Part shown: one piece after another, positions 1 to 12,081 of the stretch
Layout of the letters: every line of letters begins with the position of its first letter
Position numbering within the stretch: the stretch's first letter is position 1
Assembly: GCF_021568285.1 (NCBI RefSeq)
Contig: NZ_JAKGTQ010000001.1
Span: 1,279,720-1,343,719 of the forward strand
Direction of reading: 5' to 3'
DNA: 64,000 nucleotides
Origin: Rheinheimera sp. UJ63
GTDB taxonomy: Bacteria; Pseudomonadota; Gammaproteobacteria; Enterobacterales; Alteromonadaceae
The notes under the pieces: model-generated
The model's input: the letters and a program-made list of their open reading frames with translations, nothing else
What the model was told of the DNA's origin: nothing
Databases searched by the model: none
Made by a program: the position numbers and the translations under genes

Positions 1-123
1 CGGGGCGTGGAAAGGTAACACACCTAACTCGCCCTCACTGCCTGTGACCTGCACGGATTCGACAAGGCCTGAGAAAATCTTTTCTTCGGCACTTACTACA
101 TCCAGTTGCACTGTCATCGCCAT
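1..123 (-). CDS. atpC: ATP synthase F1 epsilon subunit, 5' part only
   Basis: This is the N-terminal 41 codons of the epsilon subunit, which sits in the central stalk of F1F0-ATP synthase and can inhibit ATP hydrolysis. The visible protein begins [19 protein letters not shown] and continues with [16 protein letters not shown], the hallmark N-terminal beta-sandwich of AtpC. I chose the ATG at 121-123 because the MAMT start matches the E. coli protein; a second ATG two codons on is possible. It is the last gene of the atp operon, 22 nt after atpD. The rest of the gene lies outside the window. Confidence 0.93.
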   Translation of the reverse strand, partial: MAMTVQLDVVSAEEKIFSGLVESVQVTGSEGELGVLPFHAP

Positions 124-145
124 CTCGCTCTCCTAAAGCCTGAAC

Positions 146-1540
<1,395 letters not shown>

Positions 1541-1563
1541 TCAAATTTGCAAAACTCTTAACC

Positions 1564-2427
1564 TTAGCCTACAGCTGCCGCACCTGCGACGATCTCGCTG
1601 AGCTCTTGGGTAATCGCGGCCTGACGTGCTTTGTTGTACACGAGTTTCAGGTCGTCCATCAGGTTACCGGCGTTGTCGGTTGCGGCTTTCATTGCCACCA
1701 TCCGCGCTGCATGTTCACTGGCAGCGTTTTCAACAACACCTTGATAAACCTGAGATTCAATGTAACGAGACAACAACATATCCAAAATAGGTTTTGGATC
1801 TGGCTCGTATAGATAGTCCCAATTATGCTCTTTTTGTGCGATGTCTGCTTTTGGCAGAGGTAACAGTTGATCGATCACTGGCTCTTGCTTCATGGTATTA
1901 ACAAACTTGTTGTATACCAGGAATATGCGGTCGATCCGGCCTTCATTAAATGCTTGCAGCATTACTTGCACCGAACCAATCACATCAGCCAAACGTGGTA
2001 CGTCACCTGAACCCGATTGTGCAGCGACCACTTTACCACCGAAGCGCTTGAAGAAGGCGGCGGCTTTATTACCGATTACGGCAAATTGAGCATCAACACC
2101 TTGCTGTTTCCAGTTCTTCAGTTCGATAGCGACTCGTTTAAACTCGTTGGTATTCAGGCCACCGCAAAGACCACGGTCAGTAGCAATGACGATGTAACCC
2201 ACTCGTTTCACGTCACGATCCGCTAAATACGGATGACGATATTCGAGCGAACCATTCGCCACATTACCAATCACTTTGCGCATACCTTCAGCGTATGGGC
2301 GAGTTGCAGCCACGCGGTCTTGCGCTTTGCGCATTTTGCTGACCGCAACTTTTTCCATAGCACTGGTGATCTTGCGAGTATTATTAATACTCCCAATCTT
2401 ACTTTTTATCTCTTTACCACCGGCCAT
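1564..2427 (-). CDS. atpG: ATP synthase F1 gamma subunit
   Basis: Gamma subunit, the rotating central shaft that couples proton flow through F0 to catalysis in F1. The protein is 287 residues. Its N-terminal helix ([32 protein letters not shown], residues 5 to about 36, given in part) and the C-terminal helix around [16 protein letters not shown] are the coiled-coil halves of the shaft. It follows atpA by 52 nt and precedes atpD by 32 nt. Nothing unusual is seen. Confidence 0.98.
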   Translation of the reverse strand: MAGGKEIKSKIGSINNTRKITSAMEKVAVSKMRKAQDRVAATRPYAEGMRKVIGNVANGSLEYRHPYLADRDVKRVGYIVIATDRGLCGGLNTNEFKRVAIELKNWKQQGVDAQFAVIGNKAAAFFKRFGGKVVAAQSGSGDVPRLADVIGSVQVMLQAFNEGRIDRIFLVYNKFVNTMKQEPVIDQLLPLPKADIAQKEHNWDYLYEPDPKPILDMLLSRYIESQVYQGVVENAASEHAARMVAMKAATDNAGNLMDDLKLVYNKARQAAITQELSEIVAGAAAVG

Positions 2428-2479
2428 GACTGTATCTCCGTTTTTTCAACGAATGGGGTGGCTAAGCCACCCACATTGC

Positions 2480-4021
2480 TTACCAGGTCTGCGTCGCTTT
2501 GAATTTATCAATAGCGGCTTTGAACGTAGACTCGATTTGGTCGTTGTAGTTACCGGTTTTATCGATTTCAGCCATCAGCTCAGCGTGTTCAGCTTTCATA
2601 AAGGCGATTAATCCTGCTTCAAAATCAAGGATTTTGGCAACATCAACATCTTTCATAAAGCCTTTTTCGATAGCGAAAATAGACACACCCATCTCAGCAA
2701 CTGACATCGGGCTGTACTGTAACTGTTTCATCAGCTCAGTCACCTTTTGACCATGCTCTAACTGAGCACGGGTTGCATCATCTAGGTCAGAAGCAAACTG
2801 CGCGAACGCGGCTAATTCTGAATACTGAGCTAAGGCTAAACGGATACCGCCACCCAGCTTTTTGATGATTTTAGTTTGCGCTGCACCACCTACCCGCGAT
2901 ACTGAAATACCGGCGTTAACGGCAGGGCGAATACCCGCGTTAAATAAGTCAGTTTCTAAGAAGATCTGACCATCGGTAATTGAGATTACGTTGGTTGGTA
3001 CGAAAGCAGAAACGTCACCCGCTTGTGTTTCGATAATAGGCAGAGCCGTTAATGAACCGGTTTTGCCTGTTACTGCGCCTTTCGTGTATTTTTCAACATA
3101 ATCGGCGTTAACACGAGATGCACGCTCAAGTAAACGTGAGTGTAAATAGAAAACGTCACCTGGGTAAGCTTCACGGCCTGGTGGACGACGTAAAAGTAAT
3201 GAGATTTGACGATAAGCAACAGCTTGCTTAGACAAATCATCATATACGATTAGTGCATCTTCACCGTTGTCACGGAAGTATTCACCCATAGTACAGCCAG
3301 AGTACGGTGCAAGATATTGCAGCGCTGCGGCTTCAGAGGCAGAAGCAACCACCACGATAGTGTGAGCTAATGCACCGTGCTCTTCTAATTTACGAACTAC
3401 GTTAGCGATAGTAGAGGCTTTTTGACCAATCGCCACATAGACGCATTTAACGCCAGTGGCTTTTTGGTTGATGATTGCATCGATAGCCAGGGCCGTTTTA
3501 CCGGTCTGACGGTCACCGATCAGCAATTCACGCTGACCACGACCGATCGGGATCATCGCATCAACCGATTTGTAACCGGTTTGCATTGGCTGATCAACTG
3601 ATTGACGCTCGATTACGCCAGGTGCAATTTTTTCTACTGGCTCAAAACCTGCAGCTTCAATTGGACCTTTACCATCAATTGGCGCACCGAGTGTATTGAC
3701 TACACGACCTAATAGGCCTGGGCCTACAGGTACTTCTAAGATACGGCCAGTACTTTTAACTTTTGTGCCTTCCGTTAAGTCCGCATACGGACCCATGACT
3801 ACCGCACCTACTGAATTACGTTCTAAGTTCAGTGCGATTGCATAACGGCTGCCAGGAAGCTCTATCATCTCACCTTGCATACAGTCTGCAAGGCCATTGA
3901 TACGGATAATACCGTCAGTTACCTGAACGATAGTACCTTCGTTACGAGCTTCACTGACCACGTCGAACTGAGCAATACGACTCTTGATCAGTTCAGATAT
4001 TTCTGTGGAATTCAGTTGCAT
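2480..4021 (-). CDS. atpA: ATP synthase F1 alpha subunit
   Basis: Non-catalytic, nucleotide-binding alpha subunit of the F1 hexamer. It has the standard 513 residues. The P-loop GDRQTGKT occupies residues 169-176. The family segments [27 protein letters not shown] and [15 protein letters not shown] are all visible. It starts 13 nt after the atpH stop, so the two are probably translated from the same mRNA. Confidence 0.98.
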   Translation of the reverse strand: MQLNSTEISELIKSRIAQFDVVSEARNEGTIVQVTDGIIRINGLADCMQGEMIELPGSRYAIALNLERNSVGAVVMGPYADLTEGTKVKSTGRILEVPVGPGLLGRVVNTLGAPIDGKGPIEAAGFEPVEKIAPGVIERQSVDQPMQTGYKSVDAMIPIGRGQRELLIGDRQTGKTALAIDAIINQKATGVKCVYVAIGQKASTIANVVRKLEEHGALAHTIVVVASASEAAALQYLAPYSGCTMGEYFRDNGEDALIVYDDLSKQAVAYRQISLLLRRPPGREAYPGDVFYLHSRLLERASRVNADYVEKYTKGAVTGKTGSLTALPIIETQAGDVSAFVPTNVISITDGQIFLETDLFNAGIRPAVNAGISVSRVGGAAQTKIIKKLGGGIRLALAQYSELAAFAQFASDLDDATRAQLEHGQKVTELMKQLQYSPMSVAEMGVSIFAIEKGFMKDVDVAKILDFEAGLIAFMKAEHAELMAEIDKTGNYNDQIESTFKAAIDKFKATQTW

Positions 4022-4034
4022 TCTCTGTTCCCCA

Positions 4035-4568
4035 TTAAGACTGCAGCGCAGTTGCTAAACGATCCAGCTTACCGCGGACCGAGCCATCAATTACCATGTC
4101 ACCTGCTTTAATCAGCATTCCGCCGACTACGTCAGGATTGACGCTACAGTGCAATTTAACCTTGCGTGCCAAACGTTGCGATAATGCAGCTATTAGCTTG
4201 TCTTGTTGTGCAGTATTCAGCGTGGTGGCAGAAGTTACTTCAACAGTAATTTCTTTTTCATACGCTGCTTTATGCTCAATAAAAGTTGCTAATACTTCAG
4301 GCAACGCCAACAAGCGGTGATTTTCAGCCATAACTTTAATAAAGTTGCGACCTTGCTCATTGAGTTGCTCACCACATACCTGGATAAACAGGTCGGCCTG
4401 CGTTTCGGCAGTGCCGTTAGTACGCAATATGGCAGCAACCTGTTCGTGTTTTGCTACTTCCGCAGCGAACACCAGCATTTCTAACCATGCGTCCAATGCT
4501 TTTTGCTCAACAGCAAAGTCAAAGGCCGCTTTTGCGTAAGGACGAGCAATATTCGTCAAATCAGACAT
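4035..4568 (-). CDS. atpH: ATP synthase F1 delta subunit
   Basis: Delta subunit, part of the peripheral stalk that holds the alpha/beta hexamer still against the rotor. The 177-residue protein begins [19 protein letters not shown], the typical OSCP/delta opening. It ends near [29 protein letters not shown], the conserved C-terminal signature of the family. The gaps are 11 nt to atpF and 13 nt to atpA. Confidence 0.97.
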   Translation of the reverse strand: MSDLTNIARPYAKAAFDFAVEQKALDAWLEMLVFAAEVAKHEQVAAILRTNGTAETQADLFIQVCGEQLNEQGRNFIKVMAENHRLLALPEVLATFIEHKAAYEKEITVEVTSATTLNTAQQDKLIAALSQRLARKVKLHCSVNPDVVGGMLIKAGDMVIDGSVRGKLDRLATALQS

Positions 4569-4579
4569 AGCTCACCCTC

Positions 4580-5050
4580 TTACAGTTCTTGTACCAGTTT
4601 TTCCAGGATGTCAGCGTGAGCCGCTTCGTCAATAGAGCGTTGCAGAATTTTCTCTGCGCCGGCTACCGCTAAGGCTGCTACCTGCTTGCGTAAATCTTCA
4701 CGTAAACGATTGCGTTCAGCTTCAATTTCAGTCTTGGCTTGTGCCAGGATATTGTCGCGCTCAGCAGAAGCTTTCGCTACCGCTTCGTCCAGCATTTTCG
4801 CTTCACGCTTTTTCGCTTGCTCGATGATTTCAGCCGCTTGTGCTTTGGCATCTTTTAACTGATCTTTTGCTTTGTCCTGGGCTAAAGCCAAGTCTTTTTC
4901 AGCACGATCAGAAGCCGTCAGTCCGTCTGCGATTTTCTTCTGGCGCGCTTCAATTGCATTACTCAGCGGTGGCCAGACGAACTTCATACAAAACAGTACA
5001 AAGACGACAAAAGCGATTAATTCTCCGATAAGAGTGGCGTTTAAATTCAC
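4580..5050 (-). CDS. atpF: ATP synthase F0 subunit b
   Basis: Subunit b of F0, anchored by one N-terminal membrane helix, with a long cytoplasmic dimeric coiled coil that forms the peripheral stalk. The 156-residue protein begins [20 protein letters not shown], with the membrane helix at about residues 7-26. A highly charged Ala/Lys/Glu/Gln-rich helix runs to the end. Length and position between atpE and atpH match the family. Confidence 0.97.
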   Translation of the reverse strand: MNLNATLIGELIAFVVFVLFCMKFVWPPLSNAIEARQKKIADGLTASDRAEKDLALAQDKAKDQLKDAKAQAAEIIEQAKKREAKMLDEAVAKASAERDNILAQAKTEIEAERNRLREDLRKQVAALAVAGAEKILQRSIDEAAHADILEKLVQEL

Positions 5051-5094
5051 GTCCGCTCCTCCTTATTTAGTTGTTCGAGTTTAAAAACCTTAAA

Positions 5095-5355
<261 letters not shown>

Positions 5356-5372
5356 TTAAAGTTTAAAAAAAA

Positions 5373-6236
<864 letters not shown>

Positions 6237-6247
6237 TCATCCCAATG

Positions 6248-6628
6248 TTAATGTTTAAAGAAAAAAGGTGCTGTCCATTGCGTGAGCAGGGTAAGCAAAA
6301 ATCCGGTAAGAAAAGGTCCCGCTACCGTTTGCTCTTGTTGAAAAACCACTGCACACAACACTACTGTTAACAATACTTTCATTGATTGGCCGCGCATCAT
6401 TGAAGCCGCCACCAATTCTGCTTTATCTGCGCCGCTGTGACGAAACGCAAAAAAAGCGAATGCAAAATTCGCTATTACTGCCACTAAACCGCCTTTAAAA
6501 GCAGATTTAGCCGCTGCGGCATCTGCCGCAATCAGAAAGAATAACGCCACCAAGGTTGCAAACACTGCTTGAAACAAAACTAACAAATATGCAGCTTTAC
6601 GACTTTGCTGGCTATTTGGCTCAGCCAC
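6248..6628 (-). CDS. atpI: ATP synthase assembly/accessory protein AtpI
   Basis: AtpI is a small membrane protein reported to help assemble the c ring. The frame is open back to 6673, but I place the start at a GTG (6626-6628). This gives 126 residues beginning VAEPNSQQSRKAAYLL and is preceded by AGAGGGAATTACA, a good ribosome site; the upstream extension has none. Four hydrophobic segments are visible, including AAYLLVLFQAVFATLVALFF. It is the first gene of the atp operon, behind a promoter at 6679-6706. Confidence 0.85.
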   Translation of the reverse strand: MAEPNSQQSRKAAYLLVLFQAVFATLVALFFLIAADAAAAKSAFKGGLVAVIANFAFAFFAFRHSGADKAELVAASMMRGQSMKVLLTVVLCAVVFQQEQTVAGPFLTGFLLTLLTQWTAPFFFKH

Positions 6629-6678
6629 TGTAATTCCCTCTGAAAACGCCCGAGAAGGGGTTACAAAAAACATGCGAA

Positions 6679-6706
6679 AGTATACTTATTTGCCCCTGAT
6701 TTGCAA
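6679..6706 (-). promoter_or_regulatory. Putative sigma-70 promoter of the atp operon
   Basis: On the minus strand a -35 element TTGCAA (6701-6706) and a -10 element TATACT (6679-6684) are separated by 16 bp. Transcription would begin about 45 nt before the atpI GTG. The position, just upstream of the first atp gene and after the parB stop codon, fits the atp operon promoter. It is a consensus match only. Confidence 0.5.
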
Positions 6707-6757
6707 CTAAAAGCGGCTTAGACCTTAGTCATGTAGCGATCTTGGAGAAAATTTTAG

Positions 6758-7636
6758 CTATTCTGATTGTTCTTGGCCTAACTTACCTAAAATGCCATCT
6801 AATTCATCTAAACTATTATAGGCAATCATTAAACTGCCTTTGCCTTTTTTGTTGTACTGAATTTGCACAGGTGCCGCAAAGCGATCGCTTAAGCGTTGTT
6901 CAAGTGCAATCACATCGGGATCTTTTACTTTTGGCTCGGGTACAGGTGCGGGTTCAAGTATTTTCCGCACTAAATTTTCAGTATCACGTACCGTCATTTG
7001 TTTAGCCGCCACCAAACGGGCAGCATCAGACTGGTCTGCATCTGATAAAGCTAATAAAGCCCGTGCATGCCCCATTTCAATATCGCCATGCTCTAACAGC
7101 AATTTCACATCATCGTTTAATTGGTTTAAGCGTAAGAGATTGGTGACAGTGGTGCGTGATTTTCCGACCGCATCAGCCACTTGTTGATGGGTTAATTCAA
7201 ATTCGGATAACAAGCGTTGCAGTGCTATGGCTTCTTCCATAGCATTAAGATCTTCGCGTTGAATATTTTCAATCAGCGCGATAGCCACGGCAGCTTCGTC
7301 AGGCACATTTTTGATAAGACAAGGTACTTCGGCAAGTTGTGCCAATTGCGCCGCTCGCCAACGGCGTTCACCCGCGATAATTTCATAGCTGTTTTCGGCT
7401 AAGGTACGAACAACGATGGGTTGAATAACCCCTTGCGCCTTGATTGAACTGGCCAGATCGTCTAACGCTTCTTGTGACATGTCTTTACGCGGTTGATATT
7501 TACCAGGGCGTAGAAACTCTACTGGAATAGTTTGCAGTTCCGATTTAATCGGTGCGACATCTACTGTGTTAGTAGGTTTACTTGCTGTGAGTAATGCATC
7601 AAGCCCTCGGCCTAAACCGCGTTTTTTTAAAGACAT
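6758..7636 (-). CDS. parB: Chromosome-partitioning protein ParB
   Basis: ParB binds parS centromere sites, spreads along DNA as a CTP-dependent clamp and is moved by ParA to segregate new origins. The 292-residue protein begins MSLKKRGLGRGLDALL, the typical ParA-stimulating N-terminus. The CTP-binding motif GERRWRA is at residues 89-95. A helix-turn-helix follows (LTHQQVADAVGKSRTTVTNLLRL) and a C-terminal dimerisation domain ends the protein. It is 26 nt downstream of parA. Two parS-like targets occur in this window, inside recF. Confidence 0.97.
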   Translation of the reverse strand: MSLKKRGLGRGLDALLTASKPTNTVDVAPIKSELQTIPVEFLRPGKYQPRKDMSQEALDDLASSIKAQGVIQPIVVRTLAENSYEIIAGERRWRAAQLAQLAEVPCLIKNVPDEAAVAIALIENIQREDLNAMEEAIALQRLLSEFELTHQQVADAVGKSRTTVTNLLRLNQLNDDVKLLLEHGDIEMGHARALLALSDADQSDAARLVAAKQMTVRDTENLVRKILEPAPVPEPKVKDPDVIALEQRLSDRFAAPVQIQYNKKGKGSLMIAYNSLDELDGILGKLGQEQSE

Positions 7637-7662
7637 GCGAAGTGTAATTCCTTTAGAGGCTG

Positions 7663-8460
7663 TTAGCTGGTTAGGTTAGCTGCTGTACTACTTTTCTTTT
7701 CAGATCGCCGTAATATTTCACCCGCTAAAGCGAGATAAGCTTTAGCGCCTGTCGAGCTTTTATCGTAATACATTACCGGTGTACCAAAACTTGGCGCTTC
7801 GGCAAGCCGAACATTACGCGGGATCACCGCACGATACACTTTATCACCAAAATGTTGTTTTAATTGCTCAGACACATCGTTGGCTAAACGATTACGGGGA
7901 TCATACATGGTCCGTAATATGCCTTCGATTTTCAGATCGCCATTGATCACCGCGGCTAATTTATTAATGGTTTCAACTAAAGCGGTTAAACCTTCTAGCG
8001 CAAAATATTCACACTGCATCGGCACTAATACGCTGTCAGCTGCAGCCATTGCGTTAACCGTCAACATATTCAAAGAAGGTGGGCAATCGATAAAAATAAA
8101 ATCGTAACTGCTTTTGTAAGCTTTCAATGCGTTCTTCAAACGAAGTTCACGAGCAAAAACGTCCATCAGGCGCACTTCGGCCGCGGTCACATCAGAATTG
8201 GCGCCGATCAGATGATAACCGCCGGTCGTTTCTTTTACGACCACTTCTGATAAGGGTTTTTCATCGACCAATAATTCGTAAGCACTGGCGGCTAATTCAT
8301 ATTTATCGACGCCGCTCCCCATAGTGGCATTACCTTGAGGATCAAGGTCAATTAGCAGAACTTTACGTTTTGTTGCGGCCATAGAGGCAGCCAAATTCAC
8401 CGCTGTGGTTGTTTTACCCACGCCGCCTTTTTGGTTAGCTATTGCGATGATTTTGCCCAC
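7663..8460 (-). CDS. parA: Chromosome-partitioning ATPase ParA
   Basis: ParA (Soj) is a Walker-type ATPase that binds the nucleoid and pulls ParB-parS complexes apart. The 265-residue protein has the deviant Walker A box KGGVGKTT at residues 11-18. Downstream are DLDPQGNATMGSG (Walker A') and FIDCPPSLNMLTVNA (Walker B). It lacks an N-terminal helix-turn-helix, so it is the chromosomal rather than the plasmid type Ia form. The order rsmG-parA-parB beside mnmG and oriC is conserved across many bacteria. Confidence 0.97.
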   Translation of the reverse strand: MGKIIAIANQKGGVGKTTTAVNLAASMAATKRKVLLIDLDPQGNATMGSGVDKYELAASAYELLVDEKPLSEVVVKETTGGYHLIGANSDVTAAEVRLMDVFARELRLKNALKAYKSSYDFIFIDCPPSLNMLTVNAMAAADSVLVPMQCEYFALEGLTALVETINKLAAVINGDLKIEGILRTMYDPRNRLANDVSEQLKQHFGDKVYRAVIPRNVRLAEAPSFGTPVMYYDKSSTGAKAYLALAGEILRRSEKKSSTAANLTS

Positions 8461-8479
8461 AAGGATCCCTCTTTGACGA

Positions 8480-9106
8480 TTAGACTTTTTTTAGAATAAC
8501 CAAATGACGCTGCGCATCCAGCTCTGGTACTTGTAAGTTTTGAATAGCTGTTACTTTAACAAAATCCGGCAAAGCTGCAATTTCTTCTTGCACTGCAGCG
8601 CCCTTCATGGCGAAAAACTGGCCGTTTAGCCTAGGTAAATGCTGACACCAGTTCAGCATATCATTAAGTGAAGCAAATGCGCGGCTTATTACACCATCAT
8701 AACCGGGTTGGGGTTGATGATCTTCAACTCGGCTTTGCAGTGGGAAAATATTGTTTAAGCCTAACTGTAATTTCACCTGATTTAAAAAACGGATACGTTT
8801 TCCTAAGCTGTCTAACAAGAAAAATTGTTTCTGTGGATAGTAAATGGCCAATAACACGCCAGGTAAACCAGGACCGGTGCCAACATCAATAAAACGTTCG
8901 CCGGTTAAATAGGGTGCAACAACCAGGCTATCCAATACGTGCTTGATGAGCATTTCTTGTGGATCACGTACTGAAGTGAGGTTGTAAGCGCTGTTCCATT
9001 TATCTAATAACCGAACATAATCGACGCATTGTTGTAATTGTTGTTCAGTTAATTGCAGTTCGGTTTGTGCAACTAGCCGGCGTAAAGGGCTTAATAAATC
9101 AGTCAT
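8480..9106 (-). CDS. rsmG: 16S rRNA (guanine527-N7)-methyltransferase RsmG
   Basis: RsmG (GidB) methylates N7 of G527 in the 530 loop of 16S rRNA using S-adenosylmethionine. Loss of the enzyme gives low-level streptomycin resistance in several species. The 208-residue protein carries the SAM-binding loop [15 protein letters not shown] from residue 74, and [14 protein letters not shown] later. It starts 9 nt after the mnmG stop, the classical gidA-gidB pair. Confidence 0.97.
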   Translation of the reverse strand: MTDLLSPLRRLVAQTELQLTEQQLQQCVDYVRLLDKWNSAYNLTSVRDPQEMLIKHVLDSLVVAPYLTGERFIDVGTGPGLPGVLLAIYYPQKQFFLLDSLGKRIRFLNQVKLQLGLNNIFPLQSRVEDHQPQPGYDGVISRAFASLNDMLNWCQHLPRLNGQFFAMKGAAVQEEIAALPDFVKVTAIQNLQVPELDAQRHLVILKKV

Positions 9107-9115
9107 GCTTTTCCT

Positions 9116-11005
9116 TTAAGCGCTTTTACGCAGTAAACCTTGTTTTTTTAAGTACACCAACAGTAAAGAAATCGCTGCGGGCGTAATGCCTGAAATACGT
9201 GATGCTTGGCCAACCGTTTCTGGTTGGGTTTGGTTTAGTTTAACGATAACTTCGTTAGATAAACCTTTAACCGAGGCATAGTCGAAGCCAGCAGGCAATT
9301 TTGTTGCTTCGTTGCGTTGCTGCTTAGTAATTTCTTCTTGTTGACGGTTAATATAGCCTTCGTATTTGATCTGAATTTCAACTTGTTCAGCTGCTATCGG
9401 ATCAGCTAAACAGGGGCCTAATTCAGCAATGCTAATTAATTGCTGATAAGTGACTTCAGGACGGCGGATCAATTCTTCTAAGCTGGCTTCGCGGGTTAAC
9501 GGCGTTTTAAGCAATTGATTAACTTCGTTTAAAGCTGGGTGTTGTTGATGGATCCAGCCTTGACGTAAACGTTGCCGTTCAAGTTCAATTTGCTCCATTT
9601 TTTCATTAAATGCAGCCCAACGGATATCGTTGACTAAGCCTAGCTCACGGCCTTTACTGGTTAAGCGAGCATCGGCATTATCTTCACGTAACATCAGCCG
9701 GTATTCAGCTCGGCTGGTAAACATGCGGTAAGGTTCTTTAGTACCCAGTGTTGTGAGATCATCCACCAGTACACCTAAATACGCTTGATTACGGCTTGGT
9801 GACCAGCCGTCTTTTTCTTGGGCATACAATGCGGCATTGATCCCGGCTAGTAAGCCTTGTGCACCGGCTTCTTCATAACCGGTGGTACCGTTAATTTGGC
9901 CGGCAAAAAATAAGCCTTTGATAAATTTTGTTTCTAAAGTGGCTTTAAGATCGCGTGGATCGAAGAAGTCATATTCAATGGCATAGCCTGGCCGTGTGAT
10001 ATAGGCGTTTTCCATGCCTTTTATTGATCTTACAATACTGAGTTGCACATCAAACGGTAAACTGGTTGAAATACCGTTAGGGTATAGTTCATGCGTGGTT
10101 AAACCTTCTGGCTCAATAAAGATCTGATGTTGATCTTTATCAGCAAAACGCATCACTTTGTCTTCAATTGATGGGCAATAACGTGGGCCAATACCTTCGA
10201 TCACGCCGGTATACATCGGTGAACGATCTAAGTTGTTACGTATTACATCGTGTGTTTTTTCATTGGTGTAAGTGATGTAACACGGGATTTGCGGTGGTTG
10301 ATCGCTATGTTTGCCCAAGAATGAAAATACTGGCGTAGGATTATCGCCTGGCTGAGCTTGCATGACCGAAAAATCCACGGTGCGAGCATCAATACGCGGC
10401 GGTGTGCCGGTTTTCAAACGATCCACTCTAAAGGGTAAATTGCGTAAGCGTTTAGCCAAGGCGATAGACGGTGGATCGCCTGCTCGACCACCAGAAAATT
10501 GCTCTAGGCCAATATGGATTTGACCACCCAAAAAGGTGCCTACTGTCAGCACCACGGTTTTACTATGAAATTTTAAACCCATTTGCGTAACAATGCCTTT
10601 GACTTGATCTTGTTCAACGATCAGATCATCACAGGCTTGTTGGAAGATTTTAAGATTTGGTTGGTTTTCTAATATGCTGCGAATGGCGGCACGATAGAGC
10701 TGCCGATCAGCTTGAGCACGAGTAGCACGAACGGCTGGGCCTTTTGAACTGTTTAAAGTTCTAAATTGAATACCACCTCTGTCTGCTGCCATAGCCATGG
10801 CGCCACCCAGTGCATCGATTTCTTTAACCAGATGGCCTTTGCCAATACCACCAATAGCTGGGTTACAGGACATTTGACCGAGGGTTTCGATGTTATGCGT
10901 TAGCAATAAAGTATTTTGACCAGCACGAGCTGCAGCTAAGGCGGCTTCAGTACCTGCATGTCCACCACCTACAACGATAACGTCAAAACTTTCTTGAAAC
11001 AGCAT
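9116..11005 (-). CDS. mnmG: tRNA uridine-5-carboxymethylaminomethyl modification enzyme MnmG
   Basis: MnmG (GidA) is the FAD enzyme that, together with MnmE, installs the carboxymethylaminomethyl group on U34 of several tRNAs. I start it at the ATG at 11003-11005, giving 629 residues, the same as E. coli, beginning [20 protein letters not shown]. The longer open frame to 11080 would run into the oriC region. The dinucleotide loop GGGHAG is at residues 13-18. [18 protein letters not shown] and the C-terminal [20 protein letters not shown] are intact. Its partner mnmE is at 24.3-25.7 kb. Confidence 0.97.
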   Translation of the reverse strand: MLFQESFDVIVVGGGHAGTEAALAAARAGQNTLLLTHNIETLGQMSCNPAIGGIGKGHLVKEIDALGGAMAMAADRGGIQFRTLNSSKGPAVRATRAQADRQLYRAAIRSILENQPNLKIFQQACDDLIVEQDQVKGIVTQMGLKFHSKTVVLTVGTFLGGQIHIGLEQFSGGRAGDPPSIALAKRLRNLPFRVDRLKTGTPPRIDARTVDFSVMQAQPGDNPTPVFSFLGKHSDQPPQIPCYITYTNEKTHDVIRNNLDRSPMYTGVIEGIGPRYCPSIEDKVMRFADKDQHQIFIEPEGLTTHELYPNGISTSLPFDVQLSIVRSIKGMENAYITRPGYAIEYDFFDPRDLKATLETKFIKGLFFAGQINGTTGYEEAGAQGLLAGINAALYAQEKDGWSPSRNQAYLGVLVDDLTTLGTKEPYRMFTSRAEYRLMLREDNADARLTSKGRELGLVNDIRWAAFNEKMEQIELERQRLRQGWIHQQHPALNEVNQLLKTPLTREASLEELIRRPEVTYQQLISIAELGPCLADPIAAEQVEIQIKYEGYINRQQEEITKQQRNEATKLPAGFDYASVKGLSNEVIVKLNQTQPETVGQASRISGITPAAISLLLVYLKKQGLLRKSA

Positions 11006-11084
11006 ACTTGCCTCGATCACATACAGATTAAAAACAGGGTGAATATTGTAGCCTGATCTTGGGTTGAGTGAAATGGGCAAAATA

Positions 11085-11505
11085 GGATCAGGATCGTGCT
11101 TAATATATATAAGATCTTTTTAGATCTTTTTTATTATTACTTCTATTAAGCAAGCCATTTGCAGTGGATAAGCCTTTTTACATATGAAGGATCAATAGAT
11201 TAGATAAGATCAGATCCTGTGATCAAGCTTGGATCTACATCAGGTGAAGCCGTGTGTAAGATCGTTACTTATCCACAATAGCTGCAGAAAATAATTTTGT
11301 TATTGGGATAAATACAGCTTAATAACCGCATAAAAGACTAGTTATCAACATTAGTTATATTAGAAGTGTCAATATGTGTATAAGGTGTGGGGAAGCGGAT
11401 CATAAGATCGTGGCGGCCATAGCATTGTTAGCATGCACGGATCCCTTGCTGGGATCCCGCTGCAAAGTTATCCCCGATCAGATCCGGATAAGCTGTGGAT
11501 AAATA
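11085..11505. other. oriC: Chromosomal replication origin oriC
   Basis: The only gene-free stretch over 400 bp in the first 28 kb lies between mnmG and mioC, where E. coli has oriC. It contains an AT-rich region with GATCT-TTTT-type repeats at about 11099-11160 (the DNA unwinding element). DnaA boxes are at 11163-11171 (TTATCCACT, minus), 11269-11277 (TTATCCACA), 11342-11350 (TTATCAACA), 11375-11383 (TTATACACA, minus), 11468-11476 (TTATCCCCG, weak) and 11494-11502 (TTATCCACA, minus). An IHF-like sequence is at 11190-11202. I count about 16 GATC Dam sites, the substrate for SeqA sequestration. The AT-rich repeats, the first box on the minus strand and then the IHF-like site follow the same order as in E. 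coli. Confidence 0.95.
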
Positions 11506-11920
11506 AAGGTAGCCAAGCTTGGGCAATATCCTCTGGCAAGGCGTCTGTTTGTGCGTCGATATCTAAACCGTCGATAAGGCGTTCTGCACCGCGATTTTCT
11601 AATAAAGTGGCAATTTTTTGCCCTGCTAAGCAAAAAGTATCATAACTGGAGTCACCTAAAGTGATCACGGCGTAAGAAAGTGTGTTAAGATCACTGCGAT
11701 CTTGTGCTAATTGATCCGCAAAGGGTTGAATATTATCAGGCAGATCTCCTGCGCCATAGGTGGATGTGATCACTAACCAGATGTGAGTCGGGTTTAGCTG
11801 ATCCAAATCGGGTTGAAGATGAAGTTTAGTTTCATATCCCGCTTGTACCAGTGTTTCAGCAACTTGTTCTGCCACATATTCCGCTGCGCCCATTTGGCTG
11901 CCAACGAGGATTTCTATCAT
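11468..11920 (-). CDS. mioC: Flavodoxin-like protein MioC
   Basis: MioC is a small FMN-binding flavodoxin-type protein, found next to oriC in E. coli and linked there to biotin synthase activity. The 150-residue protein begins MIEILVGSQMGAAEYVAEQV. The phosphate-binding loop is GSQMGAAEY, and the flavin-contacting stretches TSTYGAGDLPDN and TLGDSSYDTFCLAG are visible. It is transcribed toward oriC, and its last 35 bases hold a perfect DnaA box. In E. coli, mioC transcription enters oriC and is repressed by DnaA. Confidence 0.92.
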   Translation of the reverse strand: MIEILVGSQMGAAEYVAEQVAETLVQAGYETKLHLQPDLDQLNPTHIWLVITSTYGAGDLPDNIQPFADQLAQDRSDLNTLSYAVITLGDSSYDTFCLAGQKIATLLENRGAERLIDGLDIDAQTDALPEDIAQAWLPLFIHSLSGSDRG

Positions 11921-11968
11921 AGATTTCTTCCAGGTGGTAAATGACTGGCTATACTAATGGAATAAAAT

Positions 11969-11997
11969 CGAGAAAAGCTACGGCTTTTGCTCGTTTT
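11969..11997 (+). other. Hairpin followed by a T run in the deaD leader
   Basis: CGAGAAAAGC, a TACG loop and GCTTTTGCTCG form a stem with one bulged G, followed by TTTT and further T-rich sequence. No plus-strand gene precedes it, so a simple gene-end terminator is not needed here. A leader attenuator or an mRNA structure that DeaD itself could remodel is possible. A TATACT at 11950-11955 could be a -10 element just upstream. This is inference from sequence. Confidence 0.35.
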
Positions 11998-12081
11998 CGT
12001 GTTTTTACTGCATTGCAGGCCAAGTAAAAACAACAATAGCACTCCAACAAGCCTGCGTGTGATTTGAGGTTATAACAACGT

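Noticed and set aside
11006..11080. 25-codon N-terminal extension of MnmG
   Set aside because: It is absent from the family, and the ATG at 11003-11005 gives exactly the usual length; the extension lies at the edge of oriC.
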